Source: Candidatus Peregrinibacteria bacterium
Lineage (GTDB): Bacteria > Patescibacteriota > Gracilibacteria > UBA1369
Direction: 5' to 3'
Length of the DNA: 64,000 nt
NCBI GenBank assembly: GCA_020851415.1
Contig: JADZCU010000050.1
Coordinates: 50,475 to 114,474 of the forward strand
Shown: positions 43,962-52,153 of the stretch, piece after piece
Position numbering within the stretch: position 1 is the stretch's first letter
Layout of the letters: each line of letters opens with the position of its first letter
Notes under the pieces: generated by a model
Told to the model about the DNA's origin: nothing
Seen by the model: the letters and a program-made list of their open reading frames with translations, nothing else
The model's database searches: none
Translations under genes and position numbers: made by a program

Positions 43962-44020
43962 AGAGAAGCCGGGTAGAGGATATAAGAAATGATTTTTATG
44001 TGCAAGGAGCAAAGAACGAT

Positions 44021-45061
44021 TTAGGCTTCGAATTCAGGAGGCATGGATTTCATGGCTTCTTCTTCTGTGATGAGATCCGCTTCGAGCATATCCATAAGTG
44101 CTTTTTTCATAGTCTGCATGCCGTCTTTGAAGCCTGTTTCGATTGCTGAATTGATTTGATGTGTTTTTGCTTTACGGATCATGTTGGCAATACCGTTGGT
44201 GTTGATCATGATTTCGAGTGGAGCAACACGTCCTTTTCCGTCTTTTGTTTTGAGCAGGTTTTGCCAAATTACGGCGCGCAAACTTTCTGAAAGCTGGGCG
44301 CGAATTTGATTTTGCTGTTCGGATGGGAAGGCGTCGATAATACGGTCGACAGATTTGGCAGCTCCACTTGTATGAAGTGTTGCGAAAACCAAATGACCTG
44401 TTTCAGCAGCTGTGATAGCTAAAGAGATAGTTTCCAGATCGCGCATTTCACCGATCAAAATAACGTCAGGATCTTCACGAAGTGCTGAGCGAAGCGCACG
44501 GTCAAAACTTAAAGTATGACTCTTTAATTCACGCTGTTCTACAATTGAACGTTTGTTTTCGTGAACGAACTCAATTGGATCTTCAATAGTAATGATGTGC
44601 TGCGCCTCATTTGCGTTTACCTCATTGAGCATGGCAGCCAATGTGGTTGATTTACCTGAACCGGTAGGACCAGTTACTATTACCAGACCGTTGTTAAAGC
44701 CTGTGATGGTTTTAAGGGTCTCAGGAAGGCCGAGTTCATCGATGCTGTACACAACTTCCGGAATCAGACGAAAAACAGCAGCAATTCCTTTCCGTTGAAC
44801 GAAGACGTTCACACGGAAGCGACAGATGCTTGGAATATCCAGCGAGAAATCTATTTCCAGATTTTTGGCAAAATACTGTTTCTGTTCTTCGGTGAGAATT
44901 TCCAGAATGTATTCTTCGGCAGTTTTTTTGGTGAGAACTGCGTGTTCCTCAATCAAAATAATATCTCCGTTGATACGAAGAACCGGTTTGCAGCCGGTTG
45001 TTATGTACACATCGGATGCTTTGTATTGGAGCGCCGTTCGAAAAATTTTATCGAGCAACAT
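44021..45061 (-). CDS. pilT: Type IV pilus retraction ATPase PilT
   Basis: 346 residues, the standard PilT length. The N-terminal domain is followed by Walker A GPTGSGKSTT, an Asp box ITIEDPIEFVH, Walker B DPDVILIGEMRD and the His box TGHLVFATLHTSGAAKS. It depolymerises the pilus. It lies apart from the pilus operon and is preceded by an uncharacterised gene on the same strand. Its presence implies retractable pili, so motility, DNA uptake or cell contact are all possible. Confidence 0.94.
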   Translation of the reverse strand: MLLDKIFRTALQYKASDVYITTGCKPVLRINGDIILIEEHAVLTKKTAEEYILEILTEEQKQYFAKNLEIDFSLDIPSICRFRVNVFVQRKGIAAVFRLIPEVVYSIDELGLPETLKTITGFNNGLVIVTGPTGSGKSTTLAAMLNEVNANEAQHIITIEDPIEFVHENKRSIVEQRELKSHTLSFDRALRSALREDPDVILIGEMRDLETISLAITAAETGHLVFATLHTSGAAKSVDRIIDAFPSEQQNQIRAQLSESLRAVIWQNLLKTKDGKGRVAPLEIMINTNGIANMIRKAKTHQINSAIETGFKDGMQTMKKALMDMLEADLITEEEAMKSMPPEFEA

Positions 45062-45109
45062 GAGAGTTTTTTTTTAGTTTTTATTTTTTGTTGAAGTGTT
45101 TTTGCTCTA

Positions 45110-45679
45110 CTAGATGTTTAAATCATCGAGTGAGAGTTCATCGCCGGCATTTTTTGGAAGGACGTTTTCAATTGCGCCCCATTCGCTGTCTTCCAGTTCC
45201 GGAACGATCAATGTTACACGATCTCCGACTTCCGCTTTGAAATATGTAACCGAGGCGAGGAGTACTTTATAGGCTTTAGATATAGCTAAAACGCGGTATT
45301 GACCGTTGTCGTATGTGAGTGTTCCTACGATACGTTTGCGTTCAACCGGACCGATTTGTTTGTATACGAAAGATCCGTCGTCGAGGATGGTCAGTTTGAG
45401 AACGTCACCAGGAATAAGTTTTGATTTGCTGGCGTAGTTTGCTGGGACGGAATACATTTTTTTGTCCGGGCCGATCATGTTTTGACCGTCGAAAACACCT
45501 TCTATAACCTGTTTTTCTTCATCTTCACTCATTGTTCCCATTTTTGCCGCCATGGTTGCGTACTGGTTTTTGCCGGAAATATTTGCGACTTCACCAAGAA
45601 GCTGCTTTGCTGAACGGATGTTGGCTTCGGCGCTATCCAACATTTCTTTTAACAAGGCTATTTTCGATGCATTAGTCAT
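45110..45679 (-). CDS. Hypothetical protein with probable small beta domains
   Basis: 189 residues, not recognised. A helical N-terminus (about 1-40) is followed by two beta-rich segments, one with KLIPGDVLKLTILDDGSF and one with KAEVGDRVTLIVPELE; both look OB-like. The C-terminus is acidic. No signal peptide is seen. It is 48 nt upstream of pilT, probably co-transcribed. A nucleic-acid or nucleotide-binding role is conceivable but not shown. Confidence 0.65.
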   Translation of the reverse strand: MTNASKIALLKEMLDSAEANIRSAKQLLGEVANISGKNQYATMAAKMGTMSEDEEKQVIEGVFDGQNMIGPDKKMYSVPANYASKSKLIPGDVLKLTILDDGSFVYKQIGPVERKRIVGTLTYDNGQYRVLAISKAYKVLLASVTYFKAEVGDRVTLIVPELEDSEWGAIENVLPKNAGDELSLDDLNI

Positions 45680-45745
45680 TGGATTTTCTTTTTAAGTTTT
45701 ATTTTTAAGTTTCGTGTTTATTATAGCACACTTTTGGCCTTTTTT

Positions 45746-46117
45746 TCAAGCGTTCGAGCCTTCCTTCTGTTTTTTCTTTTCGATCATATTTTGGATAACC
45801 GCGCGGCGTGTGATACCCACATTTGAGAAAATACGGAATGTGAAGACAAAAGTGGCTGCTATATACAGATCCAGGCCTAATTTGTCGCCAAGAAGGGTTA
45901 TAGCAAAGGAGAGGATGATATTAAACAGGAGTCCGGTAATGAAAATGGCTGCATTAAACTGATCTTTGGTCACTTCGGCGCGGATGGCACCAAAGAGTGA
46001 GTCCAAGATACCCATAATAACTACTGCCGTGTATTTGGTAAGCTCGAAAGGGATAGGATAATTGATCGTTAATCCCAGAAGAATGCCGATTGCTATGCCA
46101 AGTATTGCCCAAATCAT
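45746..46117 (-). CDS. Small basic membrane protein Sbp-like (DUF1290)
   Basis: 123 residues with three membrane helices. The segments YTAVVIMGILDSLFGAIRA and FNAAIFITGLLFNIILSF match the DUF1290/Sbp family, which sits in division clusters of Firmicutes. Its ATG overlaps the ftsQ stop as TAATG. The function is unknown; the conserved link with ftsQ suggests a division or envelope role. Confidence 0.82.
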   Translation of the reverse strand: MIWAILGIAIGILLGLTINYPIPFELTKYTAVVIMGILDSLFGAIRAEVTKDQFNAAIFITGLLFNIILSFAITLLGDKLGLDLYIAATFVFTFRIFSNVGITRRAVIQNMIEKKKQKEGSNA

Positions 46118-47049
46118 TACTTTTTGCGTTTATAGATTATCTTTTCGACGTTGTTACCGGATATTCTCAAGTCTATATACTGGAGTGGGGTGTTGTAAAT
46201 ATCTAGTTTTGGCAGTGCTTTTTTGAGTTTATCCAGTTGAACCTTGATGTCTTTTTCCATGTCGATCATGACATAGAAGTACTTTTCGGTATAGAGATGA
46301 AGTTCACGTTCACGGGTTTTGAACTGGGCGTGGAGGATTTTCATACCAAACCTTTCTTCGTAGAGATTTATGGCCTGTAGGGCATAATTTAATCTTTCGG
46401 AAGATCTTTTTGGGTCTTGTAAGAAGGTGGTGCGAACCGGGAGTACCTCTTTTGTTTCAATTTTCAGGTAGGGGAGATTTGGATTTTCTGCATTTTCTTC
46501 GGTTATGAAACCTTGACTATCCAGTAGGAATTTTTTTTGAACACCGCCGACGGTGTTGATGAGATTTGCGACAGTCGGGAATTTTTCGTATTGAACCTTC
46601 AGGGTTTTTGGAAAGATTTTTATAATGCGCAGTTTTTGAATTTCCGGTTCGACAGTTTTGATTTGCGCCATAATTTCTCCTTCGTTCAGGGTTGCCAGAT
46701 TTTTTCCCAAGCTTTGATTGAGAATTTCATTTACGACATCGTTGTCATCTATCACTGTATCTTCTTCTACGACCGTGTATTTCTCTATGGCGAAATAGTC
46801 TGAGAAAAAAATGGCGTAAATGCCGAATGAAAGAATGCCGATAGAAAGTACTGAAGCCAGCACTCTTTTCCAGCGGTTGGACGGCAGTTTTAGCTTTGCC
46901 GGTTTAATTAAATTCATTGGTGAAGACCGGTTTTTGCGTCGTTTTATACGATCCGGGATGGAAAGTTTTTTCAGGTACGGCGAACGAGCCTGGGAAATAT
47001 TGCTGGATTTCCTTTCTCCTGTTTTTGGTTTTTTCTTGAATAGACCCAT
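46117..47049 (-). CDS. ftsQ: FtsQ/DivIB-like division protein
   Basis: About 310 residues from the ATG at 47049. A long basic cytoplasmic N-terminus (to about 65) precedes one membrane helix (about 68-88: VLASVLSIGILSFGIYAIFF). A POTRA-like domain follows (YFAIEKYTVV ... ILNQSLGKNL), then the FtsQ-type beta domain. It joins FtsB and FtsL in the divisome. The sbp-like gene overlaps its end, a Firmicutes-like pairing. Confidence 0.75.
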   Translation of the reverse strand: MGLFKKKPKTGERKSSNISQARSPYLKKLSIPDRIKRRKNRSSPMNLIKPAKLKLPSNRWKRVLASVLSIGILSFGIYAIFFSDYFAIEKYTVVEEDTVIDDNDVVNEILNQSLGKNLATLNEGEIMAQIKTVEPEIQKLRIIKIFPKTLKVQYEKFPTVANLINTVGGVQKKFLLDSQGFITEENAENPNLPYLKIETKEVLPVRTTFLQDPKRSSERLNYALQAINLYEERFGMKILHAQFKTRERELHLYTEKYFYVMIDMEKDIKVQLDKLKKALPKLDIYNTPLQYIDLRISGNNVEKIIYKRKK

Positions 47050-47071
47050 GAGATGCAAAAAGCGTACGGGT

Positions 47072-48382
47072 CTAAAAATAGAATATGCCGGCTAAAGTGA
47101 CAAGCAAAAGTCCTGCAAAAGTGATTGCCAAGGGCTTCACTAGTTTCCTGTTTCCAAAGAAATATGCGACGGCAATTTTCTGAATCATATTCAGGAAAAT
47201 TACTACCATAATTATATTTTTTGCATTGTGAAAACTGATTAAGCTTCCGGCGGAGGATGCGGTACTGATAATGATCGGATCGTCTATGGCAAAGAATGCC
47301 ATGATGCCGGCGAGTAACATAAACCACTCGATGTTTGTGTATGTGAGTATGATTTTTCCAAAGACGAGTGCGGCAACGATAAATCCACCCAGCTTGAATG
47401 CCTGGCTGATTTTGAATGGGGTCTCGAATTTGTTTACGGATGTTGTTTTGTGGTCAGTTTTTGCCCGTGACATGAAGAGTAGTCCAACTATGAGCAGGTA
47501 TAAAAACATCAGCCCGATGGGTGCTAAAATGTAAGTGAAAGTTTCTTCACTCAGGACTCTTATTTGAATAAAAGTTCTGATGAAACTAATGGCACATGCC
47601 AGTACTATTCCAGCGACGTATGGGGTTACTACCTTGGGATTTTCTTTGCTTTTTTCGGCGAGTGTCAGAGATGTGGCGCTTGACGAGTAGAGACCTCCCA
47701 ATAGTCCGGCAAAAGCTATGCCGTGTCCTTTACCAAAGATTTTCACCAGGATGTAGCCCAGGAAACTGATACCGGAAACGAGTACAACTAAAAACCAGAT
47801 GTTGTAGGGATTGAGTACATTGATACTGTCGAATCCAGGTGGGGGTGTCAGATTTGGGAAGAGGAAATCAAAGATTTCATGGTCGTATGAATGGTTTGGA
47901 AGTAACGGCAATATGACAAAGGTGATGAGTGCAAACTTGATAGTGTCGTAGAGTTCGCGATCATTGATATTGTAGATTGCTTTATGGAGGCGTTGACGCA
48001 TGGAAAGCACCAGCGTTGTGAGGATGGCTAGAATGAGAGCGAGCTGCATGTAGCCGTACACTGTCATGGCACCGTATAAAAAGAGCAGAATTGTTGAGAT
48101 TTCTGTGGTTACACCGATACGATCGTGTTTTATGGAAAGGTAGAGGTATGAACTAATGGAGAGAACCAGCATGGCGATGAGACAACAGGCAAAAATCCAC
48201 ATGCCGATGGTTTGCCCAAGTAATGCGGATATTGCGCCGAAAAGACCAATGAGCATGTCTGTGCGAATACCAACTGCGCTTAAGCCTTTTGAGGTTATGC
48301 GGTTTTTTTCGCGTTCCAGACCCATGAGTGCGCCGATGAGTATGCTAGCGCCAAGTGGAATGATCAGACCGTTGATGTCCAT
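47072..48382 (-). CDS. MgtC/DUF4010 family membrane protein
   Basis: 436 residues with about 12 hydrophobic helices. The first third has the MgtC/SapB pattern LIGALMGLEREKN and VGIRTDMLIGLFGA. The C-terminal part fits DUF4010, for example LLGGLYSSSATSLTLAEKSK. Possible roles are ion homeostasis or transport; MgtC itself affects Mg and ATP balance in other bacteria. It lies 22 nt upstream of ftsQ on the same strand. Confidence 0.8.
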   Translation of the reverse strand: MDINGLIIPLGASILIGALMGLEREKNRITSKGLSAVGIRTDMLIGLFGAISALLGQTIGMWIFACCLIAMLVLSISSYLYLSIKHDRIGVTTEISTILLFLYGAMTVYGYMQLALILAILTTLVLSMRQRLHKAIYNINDRELYDTIKFALITFVILPLLPNHSYDHEIFDFLFPNLTPPPGFDSINVLNPYNIWFLVVLVSGISFLGYILVKIFGKGHGIAFAGLLGGLYSSSATSLTLAEKSKENPKVVTPYVAGIVLACAISFIRTFIQIRVLSEETFTYILAPIGLMFLYLLIVGLLFMSRAKTDHKTTSVNKFETPFKISQAFKLGGFIVAALVFGKIILTYTNIEWFMLLAGIMAFFAIDDPIIISTASSAGSLISFHNAKNIIMVVIFLNMIQKIAVAYFFGNRKLVKPLAITFAGLLLVTLAGIFYF

Positions 48383-48502
48383 ACGAAATTTTATTCAGGT
48401 AAATCCGTATATTATAGCATGAAAAGCTTAATTACGCGATATTCAGTTGGTCTGGGGTGGCTTGGGTAGCCGTTGGTGAGCCAGGGGAAGTTGTGCGGAT
48501 AC

Positions 48503-48532
48503 AAAAAACCCCTCTTAAAAAGAAGGGTTTTT
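48503..48532 (-). terminator. Terminator of the small basic protein gene
   Basis: On the minus strand AACCCTTCTT and AAGAGGGGTT form an imperfect hairpin followed by a T-run, about 25 nt after the stop. Confidence 0.7.
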
Positions 48533-48555
48533 ACAGTATCTTTTGAATTGGCTGT

Positions 48556-48720
48556 TTACATTGAAGGGACAGCGTTTCTTGCATCTGCAAGAGCTTGTAA
48601 ATGAGCGTCTTTGGCAGGGCGGAGTTTGAGCTTGTTAGCGCGCTTCCACATTTTGCTTTTTGGTCTGAGGGCAGCGGCGATTGTAAGGCCGTGTTTATGG
48701 TTGATGTGCTTGTTTGACAT
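48556..48720 (-). CDS. Small basic protein (54 residues)
   Basis: An ATG at 48720 opens a 54-codon frame: MSNKHINHKHGLTIAAALRP, then KSKMWKRANKLKLRP and a helical Ala-rich end with stop TAA at 48556. It is strongly basic, with the look of a nucleic-acid-binding or ribosome-associated peptide. It fills the gap between aspA and the MgtC gene and has its own terminator. The overlapping 70-codon frame on the same strand has poor, repetitive composition and is rejected. The family is not recognised. Confidence 0.6.
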   Translation of the reverse strand: MSNKHINHKHGLTIAAALRPKSKMWKRANKLKLRPAKDAHLQALADARNAVPSM

Positions 48721-48822
48721 AAAATTCTTAGATTAAAACCCATTATTTTCTTAAGGGCGGTGAGATTTTAAGCCGAGTAGCCTGTTTTCGTCAAGTTTTA
48801 CGCGGAAAAATTGCGATATTTC

Positions 48823-50301
48823 TTAGGAAACCCGGCGTAAGTAGTCCTTATAGTTGGGGTTTTCCATGATTTTATCGACAAGTTTTCTGTTTGTGAGGCT
48901 TGGAGCCGTGAGTTTTGCCGGATCGAGAATCTTATCGAGATCTTTTTCACTCATGAAATTTTGGTAGATGAGTTCTTCTTTTAGGGTTTTTCCTTTGTTG
49001 AGAGCCTCTTTTACCAGTTGTGCAGTTACCTTGTAGCCAAGGTAAGGGGAGAGACCTGTGGCAAGACAGAGACTTTCATCCAGGAACTGCTTACAACGGT
49101 CAGCGTTGGCCTGGATGCCGTCTATACAGAGTGTGCGGAACATTTTTGAACCGTTCGTGAGAAGATCTAATGACCACATAAGGTTATGCATGATCATTGG
49201 AGTCATGACGTTTAACTCCAGCTGGCTGGATTGAACTCCGTAATTGATGGCGGTGTCGTTTCCTATAACCTGGTATCCAATCATATTGAGGCATTCTGGG
49301 ACGGATGGGTTTACTTTGCCAGGCATGATTGAGGATCCCGGTTCGACTTCGGGAATGAGGATTTCTGATATGGCACCCATTGGTCCGGAAACCAGGAGTT
49401 TGAGATCGTTGGCTATACGAATGAAATCGTTTGCCAGTACCCTTAGGCTGTTGGAGGCTATGGCGAATGCATTCATGCTGTGAGTCAGCTCCATTGGGTA
49501 TTTTGTGGCGCTTAGTTTAATGCCGGTAATTTTGCTTAGATTTTTGACCATGAGCGGGCGGAATTTTGGATGTGTGGTGATGCCTGTCCCGAGCGCTGTA
49601 CCGCCAATACCCAGTTCCGTGAGATGATCAAAAGATTCCGCTATGTACATGTTGCAGCGTCTGATGGCTGAACCATAAGCTTCGAACTCCTGGCCCAAAC
49701 GAATTGGAACCGCATCCTGAATATGTGTGCGCCCGACTTTAATGATTTTGTGAAAATCTTTAGCTTTTTTATTGAAAGATTTTTCCAGTTTTTCCAATTC
49801 TTCGTGGAGACTTTCTACGCGATAAAGTGCAGCAAGTCTGATTGCCGTTGGTATAACGTCGTTTGAGGATTGTCCCCAGTTGACGTGATTGTTGGGTGTT
49901 ACTGGTTTGTAACTTCCTTTTATTCCGCTGATCTCTTTTTCTTTTTTTGCGAGAATTTCATTGGCGCGATTGGCGATAATTTCGTTGGCGTTCATGTTGA
50001 AGGGAGTGCCTGCGCCGGCCTGGAAAACATCTAAAATAAATTCATTGTCGAATTTACCATCAATAAATTCCTCTGCGGCTTTTATGATGGCTTTGGCATC
50101 TCTTTTATCTAACTCGCCGAGTTCTAGATTTGTTATAGCTGCAGCCTTCTTTATGATACCGAGAGCTTTTTTGAAGGCTTGTGGCGCCGCAATTCCACTG
50201 ATTTGAAAATTTTGCTGTGCGCGCGCCGTGAAAGAACCCGCGTAGGCATCTTCTGGTACTTTGACCTCACCGATGACATCGCGTTCAATGCGAAATTTCA
50301 T
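48823..50301 (-). CDS. aspA: Aspartate ammonia-lyase (fumarase/aspartase superfamily)
   Basis: 492 residues. N-terminal RIERDVIGEVKVPEDAYAG, FQAGAGTPFNMNANEI, the SS loop GSSIMPGKVNPSVPE and VIGNDTAI favour aspartase over fumarase C (which usually has NPTQ after the loop). The reaction is L-aspartate to fumarate and ammonia. The fumarate could feed the fumarate reductase encoded 7 kb away. It is single-gene, with a promoter in front. Fumarase activity remains possible until tested. Confidence 0.85.
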   Translation of the reverse strand: MKFRIERDVIGEVKVPEDAYAGSFTARAQQNFQISGIAAPQAFKKALGIIKKAAAITNLELGELDKRDAKAIIKAAEEFIDGKFDNEFILDVFQAGAGTPFNMNANEIIANRANEILAKKEKEISGIKGSYKPVTPNNHVNWGQSSNDVIPTAIRLAALYRVESLHEELEKLEKSFNKKAKDFHKIIKVGRTHIQDAVPIRLGQEFEAYGSAIRRCNMYIAESFDHLTELGIGGTALGTGITTHPKFRPLMVKNLSKITGIKLSATKYPMELTHSMNAFAIASNSLRVLANDFIRIANDLKLLVSGPMGAISEILIPEVEPGSSIMPGKVNPSVPECLNMIGYQVIGNDTAINYGVQSSQLELNVMTPMIMHNLMWSLDLLTNGSKMFRTLCIDGIQANADRCKQFLDESLCLATGLSPYLGYKVTAQLVKEALNKGKTLKEELIYQNFMSEKDLDKILDPAKLTAPSLTNRKLVDKIMENPNYKDYLRRVS

Positions 50302-50326
50302 AATTGAATTTTAAGAAGTTGAGTTT

Positions 50327-50355
50327 ATTGTACTGCAACTTCTGATATTTTTGAA
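50327..50355 (-). promoter_or_regulatory. aspA promoter
   Basis: On the minus strand TTCAAA, a 17-nt spacer and TACAAT lie about 25 nt before the ATG. Confidence 0.5.
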
Positions 50356-50408
50356 TCTGGTTTTGTCAGAAGATTGGTGTTACTTTTTTGGAAGTTAACT
50401 TTTATGTT

Positions 50409-50981
50409 TTGAAAACAGCACAGTTTAAAATCGTTGGTATTGTTATTTTATTAGGATTTTTTTCTTGGTTTTGTTTTCATACAGTTTTTATTACATTATC
50501 CGGTTTGCAGGATAATGTTCATGTAGCTGATGTCGCGGTGATATTGGGAAATGAAGTAACTCCCGAGGGGCAACCTTCCGACCGCTTAAAAGCTCGTTTG
50601 GATAAAGCGGTTGAAATTTTTTCTCTTGGGCAAACGCAGAACTTTATTGTGAGTGGTGGTACCGGTGAAGAAGGTCGAGATGAAGCTGAGGTTATGGCTA
50701 ATTATTTGATTGATAAAAGTATTCCAGCTGAAAATATTTTTGTTGATTCTGCCGGGATTACCACGGAAGCTACAGCTGAAAATTCAGCAAAAATTATGAG
50801 CGATAATAATTGGAAATCGGTTCTGATTGTTTCTCAGTATTTTCATATAGCTCGAACTAAATTGGCATTTCAAAAGCAGGGGATTACCGAAATTTATTGG
50901 GCATCAGCTCACTACTTTGAAGCCAGAGATCTGTATTCGATCTTCCGGGAGTTTTTTGCATTTTATGCATATCTAGTTTGA
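50409..50981 (+). CDS. DUF218 (YdcF/SanA-like) envelope protein
   Basis: About 190 residues from a TTG start; an in-frame TTG at 50388 would add seven. An N-terminal membrane anchor (about 8-28) is followed by the DUF218 domain: AVILGNEVTPEGQPSDRL, VSGGTGEEGRDEAEVM and SQYFHIARTKLAF. Family members act at the cell envelope and are linked to vancomycin resistance or enterobacterial antigen synthesis. The substrate is unknown. It is convergent with the mscS gene. Confidence 0.8.
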   Translation: MKTAQFKIVGIVILLGFFSWFCFHTVFITLSGLQDNVHVADVAVILGNEVTPEGQPSDRLKARLDKAVEIFSLGQTQNFIVSGGTGEEGRDEAEVMANYLIDKSIPAENIFVDSAGITTEATAENSAKIMSDNNWKSVLIVSQYFHIARTKLAFQKQGITEIYWASAHYFEARDLYSIFREFFAFYAYLV

Positions 50982-50986
50982 AATTT

Positions 50987-51976
50987 TTAAGCTTCCGGTT
51001 CGTCGAAATCTACTGGAGGTTCTTGACCTGGCTGTTCAGGGGCATCGACCTGGGTGAATATTGGTTGACCGTAAAAATTTTGGATGCGTTGTTTACGCAT
51101 ATCTGAGACATTTCCGAGTGCCGCTTCATTTTCAGTTTCGATACCTTTGCCAAAAGGCATGTAGATATTTTGTTCATCGAACGCCTGCGCGATCATGCTG
51201 GCGATATCTGTTCGGATTCGGAGGATGTTGCATGGTCGCTGAATCCAGAAACGGAGCGAAAAAACGGCGCCCATGTCTGAAAACTTTTTGAATGTTATAG
51301 CGTGTTTTGGTAGTTTTAAAACTGCCGGATAATTGGCAAGAATTTTATCAAATACCTGCAAAGCTTTTGGCATGTCTGAGGCGTATCCAACAGTTACATC
51401 AAAATCAATGCGGCGTACAGTGTTGTTGCTGAAATTGATAATTGACTGTGTCATGACGTCGCTGTTGTAGATGGTGACATCTTTGTTGTCGAAAGTGGAA
51501 AGCGTTGTTGATTGGAAATCGATTTTGGCTACTTTGCCGGTATACTCCTTAATTTTGATGGTGTCTCCGATTTTGAAAGGAGATTTGAAAAGGATGAGTA
51601 TTCCCGCCACGTAGTTTTTGATAATGTCTTGAAGGCCATAACTTAAACCAAGTATTGCGACGCTGACCATAAGTGTCATATCGATGCCAATAACTTTGAG
51701 AGCGATAGTTACACCCGTAACGAGTAAAAAACCACTGGTGATTTTTTCCAGAAGGTTGAGCGCTGTGCGTTGTTGTTCATGCAGTGTTTCAAATTTCCTT
51801 ATTTTTCCGCGAATGATGGCGATTAAAAAAACGCTTACAGCAATAATTATGGCACCTTCCAGAACCAGCAGGAACTTTTCCAAAATTTGCGGGAGCAGGT
51901 TTTCGAAATCGAGCGATGATCCGCTGTTTACTCCGTCGCTGTTAACATTTACGCTGCCTGGAACAGTTGTTGCCAT
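50987..51976 (-). CDS. Small-conductance mechanosensitive channel (MscS family)
   Basis: 329 residues. Three membrane helices span about residues 25-145; the pore-lining TM3 region contains SVAILGLSYGLQDIIKNYVAG. The beta domain has GDTIKIKEYTGKVAKIDFQS. It protects against osmotic downshock. The N-terminus and the C-terminal tail are polar and acidic. Confidence 0.9.
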   Translation of the reverse strand: MATTVPGSVNVNSDGVNSGSSLDFENLLPQILEKFLLVLEGAIIIAVSVFLIAIIRGKIRKFETLHEQQRTALNLLEKITSGFLLVTGVTIALKVIGIDMTLMVSVAILGLSYGLQDIIKNYVAGILILFKSPFKIGDTIKIKEYTGKVAKIDFQSTTLSTFDNKDVTIYNSDVMTQSIINFSNNTVRRIDFDVTVGYASDMPKALQVFDKILANYPAVLKLPKHAITFKKFSDMGAVFSLRFWIQRPCNILRIRTDIASMIAQAFDEQNIYMPFGKGIETENEAALGNVSDMRKQRIQNFYGQPIFTQVDAPEQPGQEPPVDFDEPEA

Positions 51977-52095
51977 AGATTGATTTGTTTTTCTTTTCGT
52001 TAAACCTCTTTTGGGGTTTCCTAGTATTTTATCATGAAAACAGCTTTTTCACAATTCGGTAATAGAGGTCTTTTCTTATCTCAAAGCCGTTTTTA

Positions 52096-52123
52096 TTGAC
52101 ATTTAATTGAATCCTAGTTTAAT
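52096..52123 (+). promoter_or_regulatory. lysC promoter
   Basis: Perfect TTGACA, a 16-nt spacer and TTTAAT lie 31 nt before the ATG. Confidence 0.6.
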
Positions 52124-52153
52124 TTCTCTCGTACTTTTATTTATTTTTGTTTT

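Noticed and set aside
43740-44012. A 90-codon minus-strand frame across the tRNA-Ala gene
   Set aside because: Its central translation is the well-known read of a tRNA sequence (IAQLVERALGMG-like). The tRNA cloverleaf explains the conservation.
48531-48743. A 70-codon frame starting MGFNLRIL
   Set aside because: It overlaps the 54-codon basic protein in another frame, has repetitive Ser/Thr/Gln composition and runs into the terminator.
48823-50301. Fumarase C as the identity of the lyase
   Set aside because: The residues after the SS loop (NPSVPE) and the IGND segment fit aspartase better. This was judged by eye only.
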